A DNA stretch of 64,000 bases from the NCBI GenBank assembly GCA_028671895.1, contig CM053813.1, positions 46,098,501 to 46,162,500 of the forward strand. The letters run 5' to 3'. This stretch comes from Oenanthe sinensis (Eukaryota; Streptophyta; Magnoliopsida; Apiales; Apiaceae). A program made the position numbers and the translations under genes. Below the pieces are notes generated by a model. The model ran no database searches, was not told where the DNA came from, and worked only from the letters and a program-made list of their open reading frames with translations. This document shows, piece after piece, positions 11,463 through 24,172 of this stretch (its first letter is position 1; every line of letters begins with the position of its first letter).

Positions 11463-13600
11463 CTGAAAGAATCGACATGTCAAAGTGAATACCCGAAGAC
11501 CCGAATTGCAACCTTCCAAGATAAGTTGTTTTAAAGAAGTGAGTTCATTCAAACCTTGAATCTCTGTCAAAGCAGTGCAATCTCTCATGTCCAAAACCTC
11601 CAAGTGTTTCAAATGGGATAGATTTGGTAAAATCTTCTCAGAGAACTACATTTTCCTCCCCTTATGAAATGGAAAGCAGATCACCACAGTCTTTTAGATC
11701 AAGTTATCGTAAACAAGCGAGTTCCTCCAAGCCTTGAATCTCCATCAAACTAATGCAATATTTAAGGTCCAATCTCTTCAAGTGTTTCAAACTGGAGAGA
11801 TTTGGTAATCTTTTCAAGGAAGTACAACTCTCCGCCGTTACTGATTTCATATTAGGGGGAAGTTATGAAATGGAAAGCAAATCACCACAATCAATTAGAA
11901 CAAGTTCTTGTAAATGAGTGAGTTCCTCCAAGCCTTGAATTTCTATCAAACCACAACACCTTCTGATGTCCAATCTCTTTAAATGTTTCAAATTGGACAG
12001 ATTTGGTAATCTTTTCAGACAAGTACAACACTCAGCCGTTACCGATTTCATATTAGGGGGAAGTTCTGAAATGGAAAGCAGATCACCACAATCCATTAGA
12101 ACAAGTTCTTGTAAATGAGTGAGTTCCTCCAAGCCTTGAATTTCTATCAAACCACAACATCTTCTAAGGTCCAATCTCTTTAAATGTTTCAAATTGGACA
12201 GATTTGGTAATCTTTTCAGATAAGTACAACTCTCTGCCGTTACCGGTTTCATATTAGGGGGAAGTTCTGAAATGGAAAGCAGATCACCACAATCAATTAT
12301 AACAAGTTCTTGTAAATGAGTGAGTTCCTCCAAGCCGTGAATTTCTATCAAACCACTACATTTTTTAAGGTCCAATCTCTTCAAGTGTTTCAAATTGGAC
12401 AGATTTGGTAATCTTTTAATAGTACAACTCTCTGCCGTTACCGATTTCAGATTAGGGGGGAGTTCTGAAATGAAAAGCAGATCACCACATTCCATTAGAA
12501 CAAGTTCTTGTAAATGAGTGAGTTCCTCCAAGCCTTGAATTTCTATCAAACCACTAATTTTTTTAAGGTCCAATCTCTTCAAGTGTTTCAAATTGGACAG
12601 ATTACCAAATCTTTTCAGATAAGTACAACTCTCTGCCGTTACCGATTTCAGATTAGGAAGAAGTTCTGAAATGGAAAGCAGATCACCACAATTCATTAGA
12701 ACAAGTTCTTGTAAATGAGTGAGTTCCTCCGAGCCTTGAATTTCTTTCAAACCACTACATTTTTTAAAGTCCAATCTCTTCAAGTGTTTCGAATTGGACA
12801 GATTTGGTAATCTTTTCAAAGAATTACAACTCTCGCCATTTTCTTGAAGTTCTTGCTTCCATCTTTCAATGAACTGTCCCCATCTCTCCTCAGATTGTTT
12901 AAACAAGGCCGAGCCAGAATTCTTAAGAGCTAGTGGAAGGCCTCCAACAAGTTCTATAATTTCTTTGGAGAGTTTGGTGAATGCATCCGATATTTTATCT
13001 TCTCCGAATGCATGTTGGGTAAAAAGTTGGCGCGACTCGTCTTTATCCATTACATCTACCTTGTATTTTGCTTTAACTTCTATTCTATCCAAAAGATCTT
13101 CGTTTCTGGTTGTTACTATGACCATGCTTACCGCAGCAAATGATCCTTCTAGGTATCTTAGTGCTTCTGGGTCATCTAAATCATCAATAACAACAAGGAC
13201 TGTTATCGAACAAATTCTAGCCCTTATAACCTCAATTCCTTGGTCAACATTATCAATCTCAATTTTTTTGTTGGGCTTAAGAACATCATTAACAAGTTGT
13301 TGTTGTAAACATGCTAGGCCTTTTGTTCTTGAAACCTCCCGAACATTTGCTAAGAAGCAGCTGCCTGAAAAGCGGCGATAGTTTTGGTTATACACAGCTT
13401 TGGCTAGAGTTGTTTTGCCAACTCCGCCCATACCATATATACCAATCCTAATCACGCCTTTCGCATCACTGTTGAACAATTCTGTTACGCCTTTAACGCG
13501 GGATTCCAACCCAACTGGATATTTGGCAACATCCAAAGTTATGGGATTTATTCTATCTAAAACCGTCTCAATGATTTTATCGATAACATCAGCTTCGAAA
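11463..13600 (-). pseudogene. TNL gene, NB-ARC plus LRR exon, broken
   Basis: NB-ARC/LRR part of a plant disease-resistance receptor. The acceptor TTGCAG precedes 13600 and continues the TIR exon in frame. Seen in order: LDVAKYPVGLESRV, P-loop GIYGMGGVGKTTLAKAVY, kinase-2 VLVVIDDLDD, RNBS-B MVIVTTRNEDLL, GGLPLALK. Directly after ARC1 the frame jumps into leucine-rich repeats, so ARC2 with the MHD motif, the first LRRs and an intron have been deleted. Five to six LRR blocks follow with a 201-bp period. A TAA at 11863-11865 replaces the GAA found in sister repeats; a further TAA and a frameshift follow in 11612-11840. The exon would end at a GT donor at 11462. Non-functional as a receptor. Confidence 0.85.
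11820..12840 (-). repeat. 201-bp tandem LRR-coding repeats
   Basis: The motif GCCGTTACCGATTTCA recurs at 11834, 12035, 12236, 12434 and 12635, a spacing of 201, 201, 198 and 201 bp. Each unit codes for 67 residues, about three LRRs: LKRLPNLSNLKHLKRLDL, GLIEIQGLEELTHLQELVL and CGDLLSISELPPN. Units differ at only a few positions, which points to recent expansion by unequal crossing-over. Confidence 0.9.
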
Positions 13601-13972
13601 CTGCAATGCCAACATTTAAAGTGTAGATCGTCAAGACTTGATGAATATTCTGTAAATGGTTATTTAGAATATTATTAAAAGTGTGTTTTGTTGGCTGTCT
13701 GATGACAATATATGTATAAGAATTACGGAAACGTTGGTGTCACCGACTATATATCTTGACACGTGAACTCATCAAGTATATGGAGTACATATATAATAAC
13801 AAACATTAAAATCATGCTGACAAGTTTGCTGTTCTGTTAAAATGAAGAAAGCACATATATGATTCAGGTTTTTTGGTCAAAAGCTCAAAATCTATTGTCC
13901 AACGTTATTCAAATAGGCTCTTTAATTAAATCTCATTCCAACAAAGAAAGACATCATAGTTGTTTTTTTAAC
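13601..13972 (-). other. TNL intron 1
   Basis: AT-rich spacer between the donor CAG/GTTAAA of the TIR exon and the acceptor at 13601-13603. The joined codon AG+T keeps the frame into FEAD, the normal linker between TIR and NB-ARC. Nothing else is seen. Confidence 0.6.
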
Positions 13973-14454
13973 CTGTTTTTAGATACATGGAACCCTGAAA
14001 AGTCGGCAACTTCTTTTAGTGTAAGGCGCCATTTGTTGACTTTCTCCAAATCAAAACGAGTTCGATGTTTTTCAAAAGCTTCTTGAAAACTCGCAGTCTG
14101 GTGTCTAACGACAGATGGATCAATGTGGTAAAACACAGGAATAACTAATCTTCCCATTCGTGTGTAACAAGCGAGGATATCTTCTAGCTCTCCAAGGCAC
14201 CAAGATGAAGTAGCATAGTTTTCCGAGAAGACAACAATGTAAGTCTTGGATTCATGAATAGCTCGAGGCAATGCACTTGATATTGCTTCTCCGCTGTGTA
14301 GTTCAGGATCATCCCTAAATGTTCGAATTCCATAGCGTTGTAAAATTTTGTATAGATGATGAGTAAATGAAAATCTTGTATCTTTACCTCTGAAACTCAA
14401 GAAAGCATCCCATAGAGTAGGAGGTGAAGTTGGATTATGACTTGTGGAAGCCAT
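13973..14454 (-). CDS. TNL gene, TIR-domain exon
   Basis: First exon of the TNL pseudogene, 482 nt. TIR domains are NAD-cleaving signalling modules in plant immunity. Seen: WDAFLSFRGKDTRFSFTHHL (TIR-1), YIVVFSENYATSSWCLGELE (the E of CLGEL is the expected catalytic glutamate), VIPVFYHIDPSVVR (TIR-3) and WRLTLKEVADFSGF. The start is taken at MASTSHNP (14454); an upstream in-frame ATG at 14481 would add nine hydrophobic residues not usual for TNLs. The donor CAG/GTTAAA follows 13973. The exon itself is intact; without splicing it would read on as a TIR-only protein of about 166 residues ending at 13954. Such short TIR proteins exist in plants, so residual function cannot be excluded. Confidence 0.85.
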
Positions 14455-14481
14455 GAATTCAAATATGAAGATCTGAAACAA

Positions 14482-16132
14482 CTACAGCTAAGATTATACC
14501 GTAGAAGATGGTGAATATAGTATAATATAGTCAAGTCATCCCTAAAGAAAAAGAGAGATGATTATATGATAAATGTATAGCTGGGTGGCGGCTGCAATAA
14601 ATGGATTGCTAGTTTTTTTTTTTTGATTAAAAAAAATGGATAGCTAGTTAGTTATGCACAAAATTCGGATCAGGTGGATTCGGATCGGATTATAAAAATC
14701 GGGAATTTGAAGGAAGATAATTAGCCCGTTTTAGGCCCGTGGATCAGGTCGGAACAGACCGGATTATCTTTGTTAATATTTAAATATTAATATTTTCTAA
14801 TTTTATAAATAAATTTTTAATATTTCTTGAAATATGTATAATTTTATTCGATACTTAATTCAAGATTTTTATGAAGATAGATAAAATTTAAATATATTCA
14901 AAATTTTATCTGGATTTTTTGAAATATCCAAATAAAATCTGGGAAAATTGATAGAATATATTTTTATATATTTTATAGAATTTTATTCTCATATTTAATT
15001 ATATTTTACATTAATTGGATATTTATTTAATAGATTTTATTGTTTTATTGTAAAAAAGATGGAAATCCTGAACTTGGGAAAATATGGGCTTAAATAGCTA
15101 TTTTAGAGTTAAAATAGAAGAAAATTCGTATTTATTGGATTGCACGCACTGGATACACTATTTGAGTCATATCTCGAGTTTCGGAAGATAGAATTAAACG
15201 ATCTTACAGTTCACGTGAAATATATGAAATTATCTTTAACTTAGAGGTGGTGTAATAAGCAGAAGCCAACAGGATCATCCCATAAAATGGACAGAAAAGA
15301 CATATATGAATTTTACATGGAGAATTCTACTCGGTTTGGAAAATCTTTTTGTAGTTATTTTAAAACATTAAAATACTTTATATATTGGTGACATATAGAT
15401 ACATATCAGATATTCTGATGTAGAATTAGACATTCATATTATTAGATTATAGTAGAGATATTATTATGGTTAGAAGTAGATGGATGGATGTCATAACTTT
15501 TTCATGTGACAGAGAGAATTGAAGGGTTTATTATCCAAATCTTTTCTTTATTCTTATTAGTTTTATTATGTTTTTAATTGTATTAGTTGTTTTATTTGTT
15601 TAATAATTAGTGAGTAGTTGTTTCTAGGATTTAAGGGGAAGCCATGTTTGCACTATAGTATTAGCATGATTTTTACAGTGGTTTGATGAGGTATGTGTAA
15701 TTCTAATTGATATGTTTTAATTATTGATTTGTGTAATCGATCGATATCATGATTTAATTTTATGCAATATGTGTATGATCGAGAGATATACTTACTAAGG
15801 CACACATATAATTAGCAGAATTGAATTTGAGTGTGAAAACATTATTGAATTTCTGAGAGCGTTAGTACTCGAGATAGATTTACACTGCTCTAATTACTTG
15901 ACTAATTGAATTACTAAAATTTGTTAATTGTGTAAGCATGTTTCGAGAATATTAATACTTGAGATAGATTGACAAACTCTAGCTACGTGACCACTTTTAA
16001 TGTTTTAGCTTATAAACTAGTTATTGTGTAAGTATGGTGGACGTGATTGTCCTAGGTTTTTAATATATTAATTTAGTATCTATTAATTTAGTGTAGTTAA
16101 ATTTTAATTATTAGTTAATTAATGCTATCATA
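14482..16132. other. Intergenic, nothing coding
   Basis: Upstream region of the TNL gene (first few hundred bases) and AT-rich spacer. The stretch at 14650-14770 is rich in CGGATC-like words, as in hAT subterminal regions, but no element ends could be set. Confidence 0.4.
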
Positions 16133-16134
16133 TA

Positions 16135-16386
16135 CTCCCTTCGTCCCATCCAATTGTTATCACTTTTTTTTCACTTTCTGGCACGCATTTTAAGGTGGAT
16201 TTTAAGGATAGTTCCATAACTTATTTTTAAAAATTTCTTTTTTTGTATAAAAATAGGATTGTTCTATTTTTATACAAAAAAGGAAAATTTCAAAAATAAA
16301 TTATGGAACTATCCTTAAAATTCACCTTAAAATGCGTGCCAGACAACCCATTTTGAAATGATAACAACTCAACGGGACGGAGGGAG
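16135..16386. repeat. Stowaway MITE, 252 bp
   Basis: The ends are CTCCCTTCGTCCC and GGGACGGAGGGAG with TA target duplications (16133-16134 and 16387-16388). Almost the whole element is one inverted repeat around a centre near 16260, so an RNA copy would fold into a long hairpin. This is typical of Tc1/mariner-derived Stowaway elements. Confidence 0.9.
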
Positions 16387-18985
16387 TACTCGTTTTCTCT
16401 TGAAATAATCTGTGATAATTGAATTAAAATCGATAAAACATGTCTTCTTGTGAATATGACCCGCTTGTCAATCTCTGCTAATAACAGATACCGTGCGCTT
16501 GCGATCATAGATTAAATAAAACGCATAAAAAATCGGGTTAAAATTGGGTAGGACCGGACTTAATCTGGGTCGGACCAGGCTTAATCCGGGCCGAACCCGA
16601 TTTTTATCCGGATCGGGTCTAAATTTAAATTTTAATATCTTGAATTTTATATAATATTAAGTGTAAAATATTGTTTAATTATTAATAAAATTTATTAACT
16701 ACTTACATAATTATTTTAATATACATTACATATTTATAAAAATACTAATAATCCAATATAATAAAATATAATTTATAATATATAAAAGTAATGTTTGTTA
16801 ATTATTTTTTTCTCATATTTAAATATATTATTATATTTTCAATTGTAATATATATTAGATATATTTTAAATATATATTCAATTGTTGTTTTTGAAATAAA
16901 TATATTTTCATTAAATATATATTTTATTTAGTTGTATTGAATATAATATTATATATATATGAAAATAATAATAAAATAATATTTTTAAATATAGTTAATC
17001 ATTATACCTAGAATTTCTTACCATTCAATAAATTTTTATATAATTATATTTTAACTAATTATTTTAGCTAACGTTGGGATGCTCTAAAATAACTTCTAAA
17101 GATTTGTTATATATGTCTAGTGTTTGATGGCCCTATAACCCTTTAACCTTGTATGTTTAACCTTGTATGTATATAGTTGTTTATGAATGTGGTTCCATGT
17201 GTTGAAGATTTGTTAATTAGTGTTTATATAGTTGATTTGTTTAATTAGTGTATATATAATTTTATATTATATTTGTCGATTTACAGAGGACTCTCCTTTT
17301 TTTATTATAAAAATAATACACGGTAGAAATTTGATACGACTATAATATACATACGGTGTATATTATTTGGTTACGTGGTCATATTTTATTATTTTGTAAG
17401 CAAAAATTATAAAGTGATATCGATATTAAAATTAAAACAGCAAAAAATGACTACTTTAAGTTTAGTATAATACAGATCAAAACTCATTTTCATTTTCTCT
17501 CCCCCAAAATATGTAGTATAAAATTAATATGTTAATTTTATTTTTTAATAAAAAAAACACTAAAAAATACATCAAGTATTCAAGTTTGATAATATTTATA
17601 TTGCCACCTATCAGTGGCAGACACAGGATCAAATTAGTCAACTTAATATTTTTTAAAGAAAATATAAAGGATTGAAATATGTTTTACTTGAAAGAAATAC
17701 TAAGAGGTGCATTCAATGTAGATTTATAGGTAATGATAATAATCCATTGATTTTTATTGATTATATTTGATTTAAGATTTCACCGATTATATACATAATT
17801 CATAGAATCCACGCGGAGTTAATCATGAATCCAGTAAAATCTTTTGTATTAAGGTGAGATTTTAAAACATCTAAAATATATAGGAAAATCAAACATAATC
17901 TATAGATTTTTAAAATACATCAATGTTCATAAATTTTTGAATACATCTGGCTTTTATATATTAATGCACGCATGCTTTATATTATTTTTGAGAAAATGAT
18001 CAATAACATATTGACACCTCATGATTTGAGAAATATTTGGAATAAATAGAGGGCAATTTTTCTGGTCAGGTAATATAAGCCGGGTAGGCTAAAAATTACT
18101 TTAACTATTACATTGAATTTTTTCTTATTTGTATCTGTATCTGTATGACTATCCGGTAACGTGAAACACCATATATTTGATCTGATTAATACTGTGAAAA
18201 AATTAAAAATAAATGTTATAAGGTACAATTTTATGGAACCGTAAAAATTAACTAAAATTTATTTTTTCAATTTTGACAAAATATATAGAAATCATCACAC
18301 GAGAACTCCAACAATTTCCCTATAATTATGACGCGAAACCAACGAAAATAAACGACTTTGTATACACATAAAGTAAAAAGTCAACCTTCCTCCTGTCACC
18401 ATGAGTTGGTGGTGAGTCATTATTAGAAGGCAACTTCCCCATCTTCCAATCACCATCCTATCTATCACCAATATGATTACTTGGTGGCCAATCAGTAGTA
18501 GAGATGTTAATAGCAAAAGAAAAAAAAAAGAGATGTTAATAAATTACTTTTGGTTTTCCTTTTTAAAATTTTGATGATAAGAAGTAATAATTAAAATTGG
18601 TGATTTTACACGTACTAGTTTGATAGAGATTGAATTTATCGAGTAAAGAGAGAGGAAAAAAAGAACGGTAATATTCTATGGATTCTCATATATTTGATAA
18701 ATTGTGTAAAATCATGTTGGAGAATATATATTTTATTTCAAATGGTAAAATTTGAATCATCATTTCAAATTTTGAAAAGAAAATGTTCCTAAAATTAACT
18801 ATAGATAAATTATTTTTAGTATAAAAATTTAATGACACTTTTGTAATAAATAGAATTCATCCTCCTATATTTACAAAAATAGCATTGACAATGTATTATA
18901 TTTTGTGTTAACTTTAGATAGCTACCTAAAGGTAACTTTAGAATCATTAAGCCCAATTTTAAATGAAATCTAAATTTAAATTCTA
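16387..18985. other. Intergenic, AT-rich
   Basis: No gene seen. 16518-16625 is rich in CCGGATC/GGTCGGACC words against an AT-rich background and resembles hAT end sequence. The remainder is low in GC and without protein-like frames. Confidence 0.4.
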
Positions 18986-18994
18986 TTAATTATG

Positions 18995-20200
18995 AAAATG
19001 CACAACTAGAGGGGGTGAATAGGTATTATGAGACCGATTTTAATTTTATCAAGTTGATTAACGTGTCAGCTAGCTAAGATTAATTAACAGACACTGTCAG
19101 CTAGCTACTATATGCAATACAGTACAAAAAAGTAAATAACACCAGATCTTTTAATCAGGTTCGACTTCTAATCCACTATTATGGTCTACGTCTGGGTCCC
19201 TTATCAACTGATAAGAGAGAATATTATTAATCAATGAACAACCAATTACAAGATTACAATAATATTCATCCTTTTCATCCCTTGCAGCTGATTCTAGCTT
19301 GCTGAAACATCTATTCCCTGCTATCTAAGCACTATACTACCCTAGTACAGCATTCTCTAACCTCTAGTTCCCTTGAACCCTGCTTCACAAGCCTAGCAAT
19401 TCAGCCACAACTTGATTACAACCAAACGATTGAATATGATTACAACTCAAACTATAAGCTCCTCACATATATGTATAACTATATAGAATAATCGAGCTCA
19501 AAGATGTTTGCTAAGAACGATTTGAGTTTGAAAAAATGTGTGTATATGTTTTGCAAATCAGTATCTTCACTTGGTTAAGAGAAAAGTTATACACATATTT
19601 ATATGAATACTTACATTCGAATTAACAAACCCAAACTAACGTTGGAAGTACAACGTTTAACTTGATTATGCTAATTCAAATGACCAGTATTCAAAACTAC
19701 GAATATTGATGTTTGTTGAAGATAAAATATACGTTTAAAAACAGCCTCAATATAAGTTTAAATACTAGATAATAGTTGGTTAGATAAAAGATAAGGTTTA
19801 GTCAAAACCCAACTCTTATTAAATAGAAAACCGAATTTGAATACTAAAATATATGCTTGGATAATATAAAACTGAGCTCTAATATAATATATAATCATAT
19901 ATATATTAGATAAACTCGTACAAGTAAGATCCTACAAAATCTCCATGAATTTCGGACTTTCTTGCATATCCAAACAGTTTATGCTCTCCCGGTATCAGCT
20001 CGCTGATACATACTATTTTCATGCTGTCAGCTTGCTCGAACGCCCTGTTTTCCTACTTCGCTGTCAATGTACTAACTCACATTATAGTGATATTTCATAT
20101 CAGTAAACTAATATCATGTTAGAACACATATAACAACTTGCTATTTTATATCAATATTAGGCGTTCAGCTTGCTAACAGTCATCATCAAAATCCAAAAGG
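18995..20200. repeat. Possible retroelement-derived segment
   Basis: It starts with CTAGAGGGGGTGAATAGG, a sequence I have met repeatedly in plant retroelement-derived DNA. A related AGAGGGGGGTGAATGTA occurs near 39510. No ORF, LTR ends or target duplication could be fixed. Weak call. Confidence 0.25.
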
Positions 20201-20455
20201 GTTTCAAATTATTTAATCATGTTATTTAATAAAATCCAGAATTTTAAATAAAATCTATGTTCTCAACTACTCCCTCCGTCCCATTTCAAGTGTCTTGTTT
20301 GACTTTTAGAGGTCAATTTGACTAAATTTTGACCGAAAATTATATATATCATATAATTATAAAAAATTTAAAAAATAATATCATTAGAAAATATAATATA
20401 TCTACTTTAAAATATAACTTTTAATTTTTAAAAATTGTAAAAGAATAATCTTTAA

Positions 20456-23400
20456 TAGGGCTGTCAAAAAAATCCGAAATATCCGATATCCGTTCGAAAT
20501 ATCTGTATTCGTATTCGGGAAAAAGCGGATATTATCCGTATCCGGAGAAAAGCGGATATTATCCGTATCTGTATCCGACACTTGCGGATACGAATATGGA
20601 TATAGGCATATCCGTATCCGAAAATATCCGTATCCGAAAATAAGCGTATAATATATATATATATATATATATAATTTTCTTAAAATTTTAATAAATTATT
20701 TAATCATGTTAAATTAATAAAATATTTATAATTTATAATTTACTTTAAAAATAATTTTTGATATGATGTATAGTACTATCTAGTGACTAGTATGGTATCT
20801 ACGGACTACGGTATTTACTATTCTATACAAATACTGAAATACAATACAAATAAAATAATCAATATACTATACATGCATCTAAATATCTAACTTTAATCAA
20901 TTTTCAATTTTTCATCTTCCACGCACAGCCTCAAGTCCTCAACTCAAGCCCTTAACCTTATTCAGCCGCCTCACTTCTCGATCTAGCCCTAAACCCCAAA
21001 AGCCAAATCTAATTCTTATATTGGATTTCGATTTGTTCATATAAGGTAAATCAAATATTTAATCATATAATGATTCTTATCTTTTAATTTAACACGAGTT
21101 TAAGTGGGTATTTCATATTCGATTTGCAGATTAATCTGAGTTTCTCAATATGTCCGCCCTTACTAAATCTTTGAATAATGGAACGAGATATATCTTAATT
21201 CTTTTTTCTTTGTACCATCTTTGAGTTTTCAGTTTAAGGTTATTTTAGATTATAAACAATATGTTTGTTCTTTAAAATTATAGGAAATGCTTCAGGTTCG
21301 GCATCATCAAATTCCGTTGGCATGGTATCGACAAAATGTGCTGCAAATATTTCCGGGAGTGATCAAGATTGCACTATAATTTCAAAAGAAGATGATTTGG
21401 CTAGCAAAAAAAAGGAGCAGTCAGCGAAAAAACAGAAGATTTTGACATCAGTTGTTTGGGAACACTTTGATCGCATTAAAAGTGACACTAAAGAAGGTAC
21501 GCAAAAAATTGAAGCTATTTGTAAGTATTGTCATGCTAGTTTCAATGGGGCAAGTAATAACGGAACAACTCATTTGAAGAATCATACAGAAAAGTGTAGA
21601 ATGAGATTAATAAAGGTTCCTATATCTCAAAAGCTTTTAGGAAAACAAGTTAGTAGTGAGGATTCTCAACCCAAATTAGGAGTTCATAAGTTTGAACAAG
21701 CAATGGAAAGAGCTTTGTATGCTAAAATGGTTGCTAAACACGATTTGCCATTTTTAATGGCTGAATATGATTACTTTCGTCTTTGGATCTCTTACATAAT
21801 GCCTTCTTACAAGTATCGGTCTAGAAATACAGTAAAATCTGATTTGGTAAGTGTGTATACGGCTGAGAAAGAGCGGATTTATAAAGAAATTGAAAATCTG
21901 AATTCTAGAGTTAGTCTTACTACTGATGGATGGAAGCCTAAGCATCAAAATCGATCCTACTTTTGTGTCACTTGTCACTATATTGATGATGATTGGGTTT
22001 TGCACAAACGGATTATCTCTTTTCGTGTAGTTCCATACCCACATTATGGTGTTAATCTAAGTGAGTGGTTGAAAGAGAGAATATTAGAGTGGAATATTGA
22101 TAACAAGCTATCTTCGGTTGTTGTTGATAATGCTTCTAATAATTTAGGGATGCTTTCGGGTATTAAAACATGGTTAAATGGAAAAAAGGCACTTGTTCAT
22201 AATGGTGACACGTTCCACATGCGTTGTGTACCACATATTCTTAATTTGATTGTGAAGAGTGGGTTAGAATTGCTAGATCACTTGATTGTAAAAATTCAAA
22301 AAACTGCAAAGTATATTGGATCTTCTGCCTTAAGAGATGAAAAGTTTACCCTTGCCTTGTCTCAAACTAAACTCAACACTAAGCGACGCATTCCCTTAGA
22401 TGTTGACACTCGTTGGAACTCAACTTATGAAATGATTGCTATTGAACGTCTAAAAGAATTAGACTCTGAATTCAAATGTTTACCTTCAGAAATTGAGTGG
22501 GAAAATGGAAAGAAAGTGTGTGAGTGTTTGAAGATCTTTTCGGATATAACAAAGAAACATTCAGGGGTCAAATATCCAACTGCAAATTTGTATTTTATTG
22601 ATGTGATTCAAATTCGTAAAAGCATTAAGACGTGGGTTGAGTCTAGTGATGATTGGGTTAGTATGATGGCTTCAAAAATGCAACTTAAATTTGACAAGTA
22701 TTGGGATGAATGCAATAAGTTATTAACAGTTGCTGTTATTCTAGATCCTAGATATAAGATGGCCATAGTCTCATATGCATACAAGGGAATCTATGATTTT
22801 CATGCTGAGTTTTATATAGACGAGATGCGTGAGTTTTTAATGCAGATTTTTAATGAATATTCTGAAAATTTTGGAAAAGATAGTGGGCTGGGGAATAGTT
22901 TGCATTCGGGCAGCGGAGTAGTTGGAAGTTCAGCTGATGGAGAATGGTTGGGTGGTTTTCAAGATTTTGTTGCAAGTAGTAATTTAGGGGAACACACAAG
23001 AAAGAATGAGCTGGATGAATACTTGAAAGAAGGTTTGTTTCCAATGGATAAGGAAACTGAATTTGATATTCTTCAGTGGTGGAAGCTCAATGGTCCTAAA
23101 TTTCCAGTACTTGCACGGATGGCTCAAGATATTCTAGCTACTCCAACTTCTTCTGTTGCATCCGAGAGTTCTTTTAGTAAGTGTCGAAGAATTATCACAG
23201 ACACTCGATCTTCTTTACATTATGAGTCAGTTGAAACCTTAATGTGTGTGAAAGATTGGCTCCCGGACATCAAAGATGGTATGTTTTTAATAATTTATGT
23301 GTTTAATTAAGGGTTTGTTATCTACATTATATGTACGTTCTGGTACACAAGTTTGATAGTATTTTTACTCTTTAAATATGTTATAGGTCAATCTGAAAAA

Positions 23401-24172
23401 GTTGTCGAGGATGGTTCATGTTCTAGCTACATTGACTGGGATGCAGACTTCTGAGAAGTCTAAAAACTAAAGGTGGATTCTAGTCATTTTCTTAATTTTC
23501 TTTAGTCAATTAGTTTGGTTCTGTATTTCCGAATTAATTATATTATGTATACATGTATTTTGCAGATACTAATTTTGTTTTAATGGATTTTTCAGGTTCT
23601 ACCTTTTTTGGGAAAATTGGAAGAGAGGATTCTGATTTGTGGGCAAAGAAATACTATTTTGCTTTTGTTTATTATTTGCAGACTCGTAGAAGACATTTGT
23701 GATGTTGTTTTATTTTAAAAAAATTTTGGCCTGAATGAATGTACATGTTTGTGTTAAACCGATGATACAAATTTTATATAATTGTAAAAATATAATAGAC
23801 ATATATAAAAATATCATTTGAGTTTAATATTATTAAGATAACAAAATTAGATTGAAAAGATAAATAAAAATTAATTTTTTTTAAAATAAAATAGGCTTAA
23901 ATCCCTTTAACTCAATTTAAAAAAAATTAAATTTTTAATTTTTTTTTTGCAATTTTTTTTGAATTTTTAATATAAATTTAAAAAAATTATTAAAAATCGG
24001 ATTCGGATCCGGATATTATCCGTATCCGGATAGTATCCGTCGGATCCGGATTCGGATATTAACCTTTAAAATTTTCCGGATTCGGATACAGATACGGATA
24101 CGGATTTTCGGATTCGGATTCGGATACGGATATTGACAGATCTGTATCCGAATTATCCGGTTTACACCCCTA
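20456..24172 (+). mobile_element. hAT DNA transposon, 3.7 kb, probably complete
   Basis: The ends are TAGGGCTGTC and GTTTACACCCCTA. An exact 8-bp target duplication ATCTTTAA flanks it at 20448-20455 and 24173-24180, the hallmark of hAT insertion. Both subterminal regions (about 20475-20645 and 23995-24160) are packed with TATCCG/CGGATA words, the likely transposase-binding sites. Inside is one long transposase gene with few signs of decay. It sits within a Stowaway MITE. Confidence 0.93.
21322..23454 (+). CDS. hAT transposase (BED zinc finger, Ac-like)
   Basis: Cuts and pastes the surrounding element. Coding 21322-23278 and 23387-23454, with a 108-bp intron (G/GTATG...TATAG/GT) restoring codon GGT; the protein ends SSYIDWDADF. 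Without splicing the frame would end at 23310. Domains: BED zinc finger near the N-terminus (WEHFDRIKSD, C..C at CKYCH, then H....H..KC), a central RNase H-like core with D in LTTDGWKP and D in VVDNASNN, and the C-terminal hAT dimerisation domain (DEYLKEGLF, ILQWWKLNGPKFPVLARMA, SVASESSFSKCRRI, whose E is the likely third catalytic residue). The start is uncertain: the frame is open to 21265 without ATG, and an acceptor at 21281-21283 suggests an upstream exon; 21322 is the first in-frame ATG. No internal stop was seen, so it may be active. Confidence 0.9.

Noticed and set aside
12869..13678. Plus-strand open frames opposite the NB-ARC exon
   Set aside because: They are shadows of the NB-ARC/LRR frame, with no family motif of their own.
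20475..20645. Regularly repeated TATCCG words resembling a repeat/spacer array
   Set aside because: Explained as subterminal repeats of the hAT element; the spacing is irregular and the genome is a plant's.
21265..21321. TTG start for the hAT transposase
   Set aside because: Plant nuclear genes rarely start at TTG; an AG acceptor inside this stretch indicates an intron or leader, so the first ATG at 21322 or an upstream exon is more likely.
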